Positions 55,005 through 64,000 of a stretch of 64,000 bases of DNA are shown one piece after another. The position numbers were made by a program, and so were the translations under genes. Within the stretch, counting starts at the first letter, position 1, and each line of letters starts with the position of its first letter. The DNA is from Armatimonadota bacterium (lineage in GTDB: Bacteria; Armatimonadota; Hebobacteria; CAIYQO01): NCBI GenBank assembly GCA_029553475.1, contig JAKPKV010000126.1, forward strand, positions 1 through 64,000, read 5' to 3'. The notes below the pieces were generated by a model that saw only the letters and a program-made list of their open reading frames with translations, had not been told where the DNA came from and searched no databases.

Positions 55005-56924
55005 TTATTGCAGGTAGCCGAGGGAGCGTAAGCGCGCGCGTGCCTTCTCCGCATCGAAGACGGACGCGGCGCGCCGACGGAAGGCGGCGTCGCGCGCGTC
55101 GAGGAGCGCGTCGTGCCGGCGCATCCGCGCGCGCAGCGCGTCGAGCAGCGTCGGCTGCGCGGCGGCCAGGTCGCGGTAGGCGCCCGGATCGGCGCGCAGA
55201 TCGAAGAGGTGGTGGGTGGACTGCCCGATGAAGAAAGTGAGGCCGCCGGCGAAGGGGTCATCCTCCGCGACGGCGCATTGCACGCCGCGATAGTACACCT
55301 GCCCGTTGAGCGTGAGGCTCCGCACGCCGTTGACGGTGGCGCCGTAGACCGGTTGCTCCGCGGGACGCAGCAGCGTTGCGGTGTCTACTCCCTCCCCGTG
55401 CAGTCCCAGGCGCGCGGAGGGCGCCCCGAGCATCGCCAGCACCGACGGATATAGATCAATGAGCGGGAACGTCCCGGCGACGACGCGGCCCGCCCGCTGG
55501 CGCGGATGCTTGATGAGCAGCGGCACCTCCGTGACTTCCCGGTGCAGCGTGTAGGTGTGCCCGTAGCGGCCATGCTCCAAAAACTCCTCCCCGTGGTCGC
55601 TACAGACGATAATCAGCGCGTCATCATACAGGCCGCGCGCGCGCAGACCGTCGAAAAGGCGGCCGATGGCGCGATCGGTATACGCGATTTCCGAATTGTA
55701 CTTCGCCAGCACATCCCGGCGCTGGCGCTCCAGCGCGGGGTCCGCGCCGCGGCGGCGCGCCGCCGGCGACAGCGTCGTCGTCCAGGCCGGATTCAGCGCG
55801 TCGCGCTTCGACGGGCCGAAGACGAACTCCGGATGCTGAGTATACGGCTCGTGGGTGTCTGCGTACATCAGGAACAGGAAGAAGGGGCGATGCCGCGGGG
55901 CGCGCTCCAGCGCGCGGGCCGTCACCTCCGGCGCGCATTTCTCGGTGAAATCCTGCGCCCCGCCGAGGGTCGTGAAGGAGTGAAAATGCTGGCTGAAAGG
56001 AAAATTCACGTCGTGGTGCAGCAGCGGATGCGAAGTGACGGCGATCGTCCGATAGCCGCGATTCGCCAGCGCCGCCGGCAGACCGGGATAGACGCCCGCG
56101 TCCGCCACGTAGTCGCTCTCGCGGAAGATGCGCTCGGGGGCGCGGGCGGTGAGGACGGACGCGGTGGACCAGAGCGTCCATGAGGACGGCGCGACCGCGC
56201 GGGCAAAGCGCGTACTCTCCCGCGCGAAGCGGTCCAGGTGCGGCGAGGTGGGGAGGTCGTACCCGTAGCACCCTAGGTGGTCCGCCCGCAGCGAGCAGAC
56301 CATCACCAGGATGATGTTCGGCTGCCGGCGCGCGGCGAGGGCGGTGGCGGCCCACTGCCAGCCGGCAGCCAGGTTGATGACCAGGAAGAGCAGCAGGAAC
56401 AGGCCGGAGACGCCCCACAGCAGCTTCCGCATGATGCCGCTCCCGCGTGGCGCCCGCGGGGCAGGGGCCGACGCCCGCGGCGCAGCCGGCGCGGCGGGCC
56501 GGCGCGCGCGGCGCAGCCGCCACAGCACCCCGGTGCACAGGAGGAGCGCGGCCAGCAGCAGCGCCGGGCGCAGCACCTCCGGGTCGGCGAGCCGGTGGAG
56601 CAGCGCCGGCCTGATGGGCGCCGGCAGCAGCGCCCCGGCGATGCCCAGCCCGGCGAATGGCAGAAGCGCCCGCAGCGCCGTCCCGACGCGCGGCGGGCAG
56701 CGGCGCGCGAGGGCGGCGTAGAGCAGCAGCACGGCGATGCCGCCGGTCATCAGCAGCGTCCAGCGGTTCACCTGGCCGGCGAGCTGCGCCGTGAGGAGCC
56801 GGTCCAGCCGACAGTCAGCAGCGAGATGCCATTGCGGGGACAGCCAGCAGGCGGCGACGCCGGCCAGCACGCCCGGCGGCACGCCCAGGGACAGCGGCAG
56901 CCACCACCACCAGTGCGTCTTCAT
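55005..56924 (-). CDS. Membrane-anchored sulfatase/alkaline-phosphatase superfamily protein
   Basis: A 639-residue protein. About five N-terminal membrane segments up to residue 190 (PLSLGVPPGVLAGVAACWL, LLMTGGIAVLLLYAALA, LLPFAGLGIAGALL, ALLLAALLLCTGVLW, LLWGVSGLFLLLFLVINLA) precede an extracytoplasmic sulfatase fold. RADHLGCYGYDLPTSPHLDRF is classic, but the expected metal Asp two residues before LRAD is Cys210 (VMVCSLRAD), and the nucleophile loop reads APSSWTLWSTASVLTA. The second metal site SDHGEEFLEHGRYGH is intact. It ends RLRSLGYLQ as many sulfatases do. Either a phosphoglycerol-transferase-like enzyme or a catalytically altered sulfatase. Confidence 0.8.
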   Translation of the reverse strand: MKTHWWWWLPLSLGVPPGVLAGVAACWLSPQWHLAADCRLDRLLTAQLAGQVNRWTLLMTGGIAVLLLYAALARRCPPRVGTALRALLPFAGLGIAGALLPAPIRPALLHRLADPEVLRPALLLAALLLCTGVLWRLRRARRPAAPAAPRASAPAPRAPRGSGIMRKLLWGVSGLFLLLFLVINLAAGWQWAATALAARRQPNIILVMVCSLRADHLGCYGYDLPTSPHLDRFARESTRFARAVAPSSWTLWSTASVLTARAPERIFRESDYVADAGVYPGLPAALANRGYRTIAVTSHPLLHHDVNFPFSQHFHSFTTLGGAQDFTEKCAPEVTARALERAPRHRPFFLFLMYADTHEPYTQHPEFVFGPSKRDALNPAWTTTLSPAARRRGADPALERQRRDVLAKYNSEIAYTDRAIGRLFDGLRARGLYDDALIIVCSDHGEEFLEHGRYGHTYTLHREVTEVPLLIKHPRQRAGRVVAGTFPLIDLYPSVLAMLGAPSARLGLHGEGVDTATLLRPAEQPVYGATVNGVRSLTLNGQVYYRGVQCAVAEDDPFAGGLTFFIGQSTHHLFDLRADPGAYRDLAAAQPTLLDALRARMRRHDALLDARDAAFRRRAASVFDAEKARARLRSLGYLQ

Positions 56925-56990
56925 CACGAGGACTCCGCGGGGGATATGCGAACAATAGCACCGCCGTTCGCGCCCCGTCAAGGGAACACG

Positions 56991-57022
56991 CGACAGCGGC
57001 ATGGAAGGCCATGCCGCTGTCG
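56991..57022. terminator. 14-bp stem hairpin between pseudopilin and sulfatase genes
   Basis: CGACAGCGGCATGG, loop AAGG, and the exact complement, 25 bases beyond the pseudopilin stop on the minus strand. No U-run; termination or mRNA 3'-end protection likely. Confidence 0.5.
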
Positions 57023-57046
57023 GAGCGCGTGCGCGGGTCGTGCCGG

Positions 57047-58267
<1,221 letters not shown>

Positions 58268-58318
58268 TAGAAGTCTCCTTTCGAACGTTTGCAGGCAACA
58301 GTGCTCGTGCCGCGATCA

Positions 58319-59527
58319 TCACAGCGCACGCTGGAATTTGAGGTTCGTCACGTTCGTTCGGCATCCGCCGTTATGGTCGGTGATGTAGACGCCGACCTTG
58401 TTGTTCTGCATCATGGCGCGCATCGCGGCGGTGTCCGGCTCCGTCTTCAGCACTTTCGTGACGCCATCAGTCCGTTTGCTCGTCAGGATGACCAGCGTGC
58501 CGCCTTTCTGAATATCCAGCGTGACGTGGTACGTGCCGGTTTCCGTTGATCCGCCCATCCATGATGATTCCGTCATGCTGGTGAGGGAATCTATCATCGC
58601 CAGGTTCTGCCCGATGGGCGCCCACCGCGAACCGTTGATCTGAATCGTGCTATACGCGTGCGTCCAGGTGAGCCAACCGGCGTAAGTCTGCGGCGACAGG
58701 GTGCCATTGGTGGAACCGCCCGGATCGAAGAAGCTCACGCCGGCGACCATGCCGTTGCCGGAGTTCCTCTTGTACCAGTCAAATTCAAACGTCAGGTCTG
58801 GGATCGGCGCGGTCGGCGACGCGAGATAGGAACCGTCCGGCATGTCAAGGTAGGTGACGTAGGTTTGATAGGTGGGAGTGGCCGTTGGCGTGCCCGGATC
58901 ATACGGGCCGGCGAGCACGGAACCGATGAGTTCCAGGGCCTGTGCCGTCTCGTACCCTTTCTCGCGCAGTTGCATCAGGATATCTTTGGACTTGTCAATC
59001 GGTTCATGGGCGACATGGCCGTCCAGACAGGAGAGCACGACGCCATTGTTATGGCGCGCCGCCACTTCGGTGTCGTCGAAATACTGGAAGGCGTATGAGC
59101 CGGGAGTTTTGCGGGACTTGATGTCCATGGTGAGGATCGTCACGGCAGGTCGTTCAATGTCGCCCAGCGCGCGGGTATACAGCTTGCTGTTGAAGCCGTA
59201 TTCCGGGGCATGGTTGGTCCCTTTGCCGGTCTGGCTCGGACAATCGTACAGGCTGGGTTCGTTGTAATCGTGCAACGCGGCGGACCAAGCGCCGCTTGCG
59301 GGCTCGGACATGAAGGTCTCTTCATGGTCCTGGACATACATCAAGATGGCGACCGCGATCTGTCGTTGGCTGTTCAGGCAGGTCGTCTGGTTCGCTTTCT
59401 CCCGCGCCTTGGCGAACACCGGGAAGAGGATGGCGGCGAGGATCGCGATAATGGCGATGACCACCAATAACTCGATGAGGGTAAAGCCCGCGCGCCGGCG
59501 GGTTCCCCTGCGCTGGATGTGAGACAT
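58319..59527 (-). CDS. Pseudopilin-like protein with H-x9-DG motif and beta-rich C terminus
   Basis: A 402-residue protein: [20 protein letters not shown] leader, [48 protein letters not shown] (H-x9-DG), then a C-terminal domain from about residue 210 with LTFEFDWYKRN, YHVTLDIQKGGTLVIL and VTNLKFQ at the end. 51 bases upstream of its paralogue on the same strand. AAAGGAGTGTACGGGT precedes the start; the longer frame crosses an inverted repeat and is rejected. Confidence 0.85.
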   Translation of the reverse strand: MSHIQRRGTRRRAGFTLIELLVVIAIIAILAAILFPVFAKAREKANQTTCLNSQRQIAVAILMYVQDHEETFMSEPASGAWSAALHDYNEPSLYDCPSQTGKGTNHAPEYGFNSKLYTRALGDIERPAVTILTMDIKSRKTPGSYAFQYFDDTEVAARHNNGVVLSCLDGHVAHEPIDKSKDILMQLREKGYETAQALELIGSVLAGPYDPGTPTATPTYQTYVTYLDMPDGSYLASPTAPIPDLTFEFDWYKRNSGNGMVAGVSFFDPGGSTNGTLSPQTYAGWLTWTHAYSTIQINGSRWAPIGQNLAMIDSLTSMTESSWMGGSTETGTYHVTLDIQKGGTLVILTSKRTDGVTKVLKTEPDTAAMRAMMQNNKVGVYITDHNGGCRTNVTNLKFQRAL

Positions 59528-59649
59528 ACCCGTACACTCCTTTCCAAGATGAAGTATCATGCGCGCAACTCCGGCGAGGTGGGCTACCACGTCGTCACTG
59601 CGGCGCAGAACTGATGGGCTCGGCATCGGTTGATGCCGCCTGGCCGGAG

Positions 59650-59867
59650 CGGAAGGTTCCGAAAATGGCCTGTTTTCGGAAACCAGCATACCCGGCACGG
59701 GCCGCCCTCGTCAAGCATTTCAAGCATTTGCCCCCCACTACTCCCTGTACCGCCGCCGGACAGCGCCCGTCGGCGGCACCGTGCGCCCCATTCGCGCTTA
59801 ACGGGACGCCAGATATCCAGTTTTTGCCCGCTGGTTTCCGAAAACAGGCCATTTTCGGAACCTTCCG
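59650..59867. repeat. 38-bp perfect inverted repeats with hairpin arms (family C)
   Basis: Left arm 59650-59687 and right arm 59830-59867 are exact complements 142 bases apart. Each arm holds the hairpin TTCCGAAAA-N7-TTTTCGGAA. It lies in the 59528-60093 gap, which has no gene but holds a promoter at its far end. Confidence 0.85.
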
Positions 59868-60038
59868 CGCAGGCACGACCAGGGCCAACGACACCAGCGG
59901 CTCCCCGGTTATCCATCCGTGAAAGGGCCGGGGGGCGGCCGCGGGCGCGTCCAGATTGGCCGCGAAGCGCTCCGCCGTGAGTCTCTCCCCGGCGGCAAGG
60001 CCGGAACGCACGGGCGTCGGACGCTTTTAAAGCATTAA

Positions 60039-60070
60039 ATTATAAAACCACGTTTCCGCCGGATTGTCAA
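60039..60070 (-). promoter_or_regulatory. Promoter for the pseudopilin pair
   Basis: On the minus strand TTGACA, 20 bases, TATAAT (TTTATA with 18 is an alternative). The nearest gene is 510 bases downstream, so the transcript would have a long leader carrying the inverted-repeat element. Confidence 0.5.
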
Positions 60071-60093
60071 GAGGACCGGTCATTTTGTGCCGC

Positions 60094-62157
60094 TCACCAG
60101 AGCGGCGTCCCGTCAAAATCGCCGCCGCGCAGCGACGCGGCATCCACGCCCAGCGCGCGCAGGATGGTCGGCGCCAGATCGTAGAGGGTGGGGGCGTCCG
60201 CCGCGATGGGGCGGTTGGCGAAGAGGATGCCGGGCACGAGGGCGGGATCAACGAGGTGATCGCCGCTCCAAGCTTTCTCGTTGTCGGCGAGCGTCTCGCG
60301 CGGCGCGGCGCCGAGCGCCGTCTCCCAGGACGCGCGATACCCGCGTTGGAAACCCACCACCAGGTCCGGCGCCTCCGCGGCGCGCGGGCCGTGAAAAATG
60401 GCCGACCCGGCATACGCGCGGCGGACCACCGGGGTCTCGCCGTCACGCCACGCCGCGAGCCGCGCGATGAGCTCCGCCGTCAGCGCATCCGCTTCGGCGC
60501 CGGGGTGGACGATCCCCCGGCCTTCGCGCCCCCGCAGATTGAGGTAGATGGCGCCGAAGCCGATGGCGTAGGCGCGCGTCCGCGTCCAGTCCACGTCGCG
60601 CAGCAGATCGCCCCCGCTGTCCAGCCCATCCTGCAGCGCCAGGTAGCCGTGGTCGCGCAGCCAGGCGTTGAGGTGGGCCGCCCGCCGGAAGGGGCCGAAG
60701 CCGTGATCCGAGAGGACGAGCAGCGTGTCGTCCGGCTGCAACTGCGCCGTCACGCGGCCCAGCAGCGCGTCCATGCGCCGGTACGTATCACTGATCGCCG
60801 CGCGATGGGGATCGTCCGGCGCGTAGCGCGGGCTGGCGGGATCGGTGAAGCGCCAGCACATGTGCTGCACCACGTCGGCCGCGTCAAAATAGGCGAAGAC
60901 GATGCCGCGCGTCACCCGCGCCAGCTCCAGGTCGAGCATCTTGGCGCGCGTCTCCGTCATGCGGCGCACGCGGTCGAGGAAGGGCGCGTAGCCCAGCCGC
61001 CCCTCGTTCACCGACCAGGTATCGGCGGGCATGCCCTGGGTGTAGAACAGGCCCACCCGCTCGGCCAGCGCCTTCGCGTACCCCGGCGGCGAGGCGATGG
61101 GGAAGGCGGGGTCGCGCGGGTCGAAGTTGATGGGGCTGGCATACAGCTTCAGCTCCGGCGCCGCCTCCACCAGGTAGAACTGCAGGATGCCTTTCACCTT
61201 GCGGAACAGGCCCGGTGAGAAGGTCACCGATTGCCAGTCGCTCCACTCCCCCGGGCGCAGCGTGACGCGCGGGTTGCCGTGCAGCTCGAGCTGCACGGTG
61301 TGCCGGTCGGGATCGAGCCTGATGAGCAGCGGAACGGTCGTCTGTTCGCTCCCGCCGCCCGTCGCGCGGCGCGGGCCGAAGAGCTCCGTCGTCAGGCTGG
61401 TGGCGTAGGGCACCTGGACCACGCGGCCGCCGGTGTCCACGCCGTCAATGGCCGCCGAGGTGTAGTAGGTGAAGGTGCCTTCCGTGCCGAGGATATCCGG
61501 CACGCCCATGCCGGAGAGCATGCGGCCGCGAATCGGCTCTGCCGGGAAGGTGACCGGGCAGGCGAGGATGGCCGACTCCACCCCCAGCTCGCCGGCGTAG
61601 CTCCAGAAGCGCTTGCCGGTGATGACCGGCTGGAACGTCCCCCCCACCATGGTGGCGGTGGAGAGGCTCAGCGCGTAGGTGCGCGGGTCGCGGCGGATGA
61701 AGTCATACAGCCCGTGCTTGCCGGGATTCTGCCCGGTGGCGAAGCCGGCCCAGGCGACGGGCGACTGCGGCGGGTTGGTGGTGGCCAGCCGGCGATAGCC
61801 CCCCTGGTCGCGCAGGGCGGCAAAATGCGGTAATGCGCCCGCCGCCAGCAGCGGCTCAAGGATATCGGGAGACATGCCGTCCATGCCCAGGATGACGACG
61901 CGCCCGGCGACCGGGTGTTCCAGGTGCATGAGAGCTCCACCTTTCGGCGCCACGCCCAGCAGTGCTCCGGCGCAGACGAGGGTCACCGCCCAGCGGCCCA
62001 TCCGGCGCCAGACGACGATGACGGCGCGCAGGAAGGCCATCGCGCGCAGCAGCAGGAGACCGACGACCGAGGCCAGCACGGCGAGCAGCGCGCCCAGGCC
62101 GCCGACCAGCACGTACCCGCTGCCGGGATCAATATAGCCGGGTATGGGCAGGTGCAT
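60094..62157 (-). CDS. Type I phosphodiesterase/alkaline phosphatase-superfamily protein
   Basis: A 687-residue protein with a membrane segment near residues 14-40 (YVLVGGLGALLAVLASVVGLLLLRA) and another near 55-70. The catalytic domain follows: VVILGMDGMSPDILEPLL (metal Asp), TTNPPQSPVAWAGFATGQNPGKHG with the Ser/Thr nucleophile region, FDAADVVQHMCWRF, and LLVLSDHGFGPFRRAAHLN (Asp-His metal ligands). This is the phosphodiesterase/nucleotide pyrophosphatase group. Its start overlaps the cysN stop as TGATG (ATG 62163 is an alternative), so it is translated with the sulfate-activation genes. Substrate unknown; nucleotide, phospholipid or sulfate esters are all possible. Confidence 0.85.
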   Translation of the reverse strand: MHLPIPGYIDPGSGYVLVGGLGALLAVLASVVGLLLLRAMAFLRAVIVVWRRMGRWAVTLVCAGALLGVAPKGGALMHLEHPVAGRVVILGMDGMSPDILEPLLAAGALPHFAALRDQGGYRRLATTNPPQSPVAWAGFATGQNPGKHGLYDFIRRDPRTYALSLSTATMVGGTFQPVITGKRFWSYAGELGVESAILACPVTFPAEPIRGRMLSGMGVPDILGTEGTFTYYTSAAIDGVDTGGRVVQVPYATSLTTELFGPRRATGGGSEQTTVPLLIRLDPDRHTVQLELHGNPRVTLRPGEWSDWQSVTFSPGLFRKVKGILQFYLVEAAPELKLYASPINFDPRDPAFPIASPPGYAKALAERVGLFYTQGMPADTWSVNEGRLGYAPFLDRVRRMTETRAKMLDLELARVTRGIVFAYFDAADVVQHMCWRFTDPASPRYAPDDPHRAAISDTYRRMDALLGRVTAQLQPDDTLLVLSDHGFGPFRRAAHLNAWLRDHGYLALQDGLDSGGDLLRDVDWTRTRAYAIGFGAIYLNLRGREGRGIVHPGAEADALTAELIARLAAWRDGETPVVRRAYAGSAIFHGPRAAEAPDLVVGFQRGYRASWETALGAAPRETLADNEKAWSGDHLVDPALVPGILFANRPIAADAPTLYDLAPTILRALGVDAASLRGGDFDGTPLW

Positions 62158-63401
62158 CAGCATAGCACCACGCCGCCGGCGACGATCGCGCCCTGGCGCT
62201 CCAGCACGAAGCGGCCCAGCGCCGGCGTCCGCGCGAACGATTCGACGATAACCGGGCGCTCCGTCGCGATGACCACCTGGCCGATCTCCGTCTCGTAGAG
62301 CCGTGGGGCGTCTGCTTCGCAGAAGAGCAGCGACGCGGAATCCATGCGTTGGCGGATGTGGGTGACCCGGCAGGGCGCTTCCTGCGTGGCGCAGCGGAAG
62401 GTGAGCGGTTCGCCGCGCTCCAGCGGCGCGCCGGCCAGCCAGCAGAGGGCGCCGCGCACCTCGCGCGTGGCGGCCGGCGCCGGCGCGTCCCGGGCGACGA
62501 GCACCTGCCCGCGCCGCACGGCGTCCGGGTCGCCGTCCACCGTCAGGCCGACATTCTCGCCGCACTCCGCCGCGTGGCGCTCCCGTCCAAATTCGTGCAT
62601 GCCCGCCACCGTCACCTCGCCCGCGTCGGGCAGCAGGCGCAGGCGGTCGCCGTCCGCCACCCGCCCCGCCGCGAGCTGCCCGACGATCATCCGCGCGCCG
62701 CCCACCCGGTAGACGTCCTGCACCGGCAGGCGCAGCGGCGCGTCCGTCAGCGGCGCGGGCTTGGGGAGGCGGTCGAGCGCGTCCAGCAGCGTCGGGCCGG
62801 CGTACCAGCGCAGGCGGTCGGACGGCGCGGCGACATTCTCGCCCGTCGCCGCGGCGATGGGGATGGGGGGCGCCGCCGCCAGCTCCAGGGCGCGGAACAC
62901 GTCGGCGATCTCCCGGTCAATCGCCGTGTAGGCGTCCTCGCGGAAATCCACCAGGTCCATTTTATTCACCACCACCACCGGCGCGCGCAGGCCGAGGAAC
63001 GCCAGCAGGCAGGCGTGCCGCCGCGTCTGCTCCCGCACGCCCTCCAAGGCGTCAATCACCAGCATCGCCCCTTCCGCCTGCGAGGCGCCGGTGATCATGT
63101 GCTTGAGGAATTCGCGGTGGCCGGGGGCGTCAATGATGGCGTAGTCGCGGCGGGCGGAGCGGAAGAAGATTTGCGTCGTATCCAGGGTGATGCCTTGCAG
63201 GCGCTCCTCGCGAATCTGATCGGTGATGTAGGCGTATTCAAAGGGCTGACCGGCGTCCGCGCAGGCCTGGCGAATCGTCTCTAGCTTATCCGGCGGGATC
63301 GTCCCCGTGTCGGAGAGCAGCCGCCCGATGAGCGTGGATTTGCCGTGGTCCACGTGGCCGACGATGACGACTTTGAAAAATTCGCCGGTGGTGGTCGTCA
63401 T
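62157..63401 (-). CDS. cysN: Sulfate adenylyltransferase subunit 1 (GTPase)
   Basis: A 414-residue EF-Tu-like GTPase. G1 [10 protein letters not shown]2 region [12 protein letters not shown]3 DAPGH, G4 NKMDL and the later beta barrels are intact. With CysD it makes APS from sulfate and ATP, driven by GTP. No CysC (APS kinase) extension: the length matches CysN alone. Start ATG 63401 follows GGAGG with perfect spacing; GTG 63416 overlapping cysD is less likely. Confidence 0.95.
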   Translation of the reverse strand: MTTTTGEFFKVVIVGHVDHGKSTLIGRLLSDTGTIPPDKLETIRQACADAGQPFEYAYITDQIREERLQGITLDTTQIFFRSARRDYAIIDAPGHREFLKHMITGASQAEGAMLVIDALEGVREQTRRHACLLAFLGLRAPVVVVNKMDLVDFREDAYTAIDREIADVFRALELAAAPPIPIAAATGENVAAPSDRLRWYAGPTLLDALDRLPKPAPLTDAPLRLPVQDVYRVGGARMIVGQLAAGRVADGDRLRLLPDAGEVTVAGMHEFGRERHAAECGENVGLTVDGDPDAVRRGQVLVARDAPAPAATREVRGALCWLAGAPLERGEPLTFRCATQEAPCRVTHIRQRMDSASLLFCEADAPRLYETEIGQVVIATERPVIVESFARTPALGRFVLERQGAIVAGGVVLC

Positions 63402-63412
63402 GCGCGCCTCCG

Positions 63413-64000
63413 TCACATATAGCCGAGCGAACGCAGCTTCTGCATGGTGTAGGTGTCTTCCTTATCCTGCGCGCGGAAGGAGCGCTCGGAGACGGTGGTG
63501 GTCTCCAGCTCGGCGATGATCTCCTCCACCGTCCTCGCCGTTGACGCGCCCGGCGCGCAGCAGCATTCGCAGCCCAGGCTGCGGTAGCGCTGCCCCTGGC
63601 GCGCGAAGTACAGCCCGTTCACCGGGATGCCTTCGCGCTGGAGGTAGCGCCAGATGTCCACCTCCGTCATGTGCAGCATCGGATGCACGCGCACGTGGTC
63701 CGCGCCCTCGCTGGAGGACTTGAACTGGTCCCATAGCTCCGGGGGCTGGTCGTGATACTTCCAGGTGAATTGCTCGTCGCGCGGGGAGAAGTAGCGCTCC
63801 TTCGCGCGGATGCCGTGCTCATCGCGGCGAATCGCCAGCAGGATCGCCGACAGCCGCAGCTCCGCGAGGCAATCTTTCAGCGCCTGCGTCTTCAACTGGT
63901 GGCAGCAGTCCAGTTTGCTGCCGGCGTGAGGGTTCATCCCCGCCGCGATGGCCGCCGTGTTGCGGGCGATGCGCAGGTCGAGGTTCCACTCACGCGCCAG
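63413..64000 (-). CDS. cysD: Sulfate adenylyltransferase subunit 2, N terminus outside window
   Basis: The C-terminal 195 residues of CysD, open to the window end. [45 protein letters not shown] and [22 protein letters not shown] are PAPS-reductase-fold motifs, and [10 protein letters not shown] replaces the usual LGCRPCT segment with four cysteines. It ends QKLRSLGYM. 11 bases separate its stop from the chosen cysN start. Confidence 0.93.
   Translation of the reverse strand: MAREWNLDLRIARNTAAIAAGMNPHAGSKLDCCHQLKTQALKDCLAELRLSAILLAIRRDEHGIRAKERYFSPRDEQFTWKYHDQPPELWDQFKSSSEGADHVRVHPMLHMTEVDIWRYLQREGIPVNGLYFARQGQRYRSLGCECCCAPGASTARTVEEIIAELETTTVSERSFRAQDKEDTYTMQKLRSLGYM

Overview
The window is about 64 kb of high-GC bacterial chromosome. 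It encodes some 51 protein genes, mostly in long co-directional minus-strand runs. No rRNA, tRNA, CRISPR array or phage module was recognised. Three pseudopilin-like proteins carry the [16 protein letters not shown] helix, then [11 protein letters not shown], then an H-x9-DG motif. With the many secreted carbohydrate-active enzymes and URO-D-like proteins, this style is typical of Armatimonadota and related environmental phyla (Planctomycetota, Hydrogenedentota). The phylum is an inference; there is no rRNA or ribosomal protein gene to anchor it.

Layout. 1-11.4 kb: a pseudopilin cut by the window edge, an SGNH hydrolase, a DppA-type D-aminopeptidase, a giant secreted heparinase-like protein, an IS200-like RAYT transposase bracketed by paired hairpin repeats, and an operon of GH20-like, URO-D-like and beta-helix proteins. 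11.8-21.8 kb (plus strand): a class III aminotransferase, alanine dehydrogenase, an AAC(6')-like acetyltransferase, then a sugar-catabolism locus (DeoR regulator, FGGY kinase, sugar isomerase, amidohydrolase, TIM-barrel epimerase) with a VapBC module inside it. 22-25 kb: an ABC exporter with a TPR protein ending in a His/Asp tail. 25.3-37.1 kb (minus strand): a near-continuous train of 13 genes for an archaeal-type AdoMet synthetase, a YtxJ bacilliredoxin, the oxidative and non-oxidative pentose phosphate pathway (pgl, zwf, gnd, rpiA, tkt), pterin synthesis (folE, folK, folB, a FolM/PTR1-type reductase, phhB) and an AIF-like flavoenzyme. 37.3-43.8 kb: RNase D, a GATase, a RIC di-iron repair protein, an ArsR/CadC regulator with a Zn/Cd/Pb P-type ATPase, and a PNPOx-fold protein. 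44.3-57 kb: a TIM-barrel epimerase, a CBM9-serine hydrolase fusion, a second giant heparinase-like protein, three sugar oxidoreductases and a membrane sulfatase-like protein. 57-60 kb: two further pseudopilins. 60-64 kb: an alkaline-phosphatase-superfamily enzyme coupled to cysN and cysD (cut by the window end).

How it fits together. The gene content suggests a heterotroph that degrades complex, possibly acidic or sulfated, polysaccharides and feeds the sugars through isomerase, kinase and pentose phosphate steps, with NADPH available to pterin and thiol redox systems. That coupling is inferred from gene content and order.

The most unusual layer is intergenic. There are at least three families of paired-hairpin (REP/BIME-like) elements, several sharing the core CGCCCTCCGYGGCG. 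One pair flanks a RAYT gene, a candidate self-contained 'REPtron'. Two related hairpin leaders, each ending in a Shine-Dalgarno sequence, precede two pterin genes. Degenerate GAY/TACTCG microsatellites recur between genes and, in one case, resemble the sequence encoding a protein's His/Asp tail.
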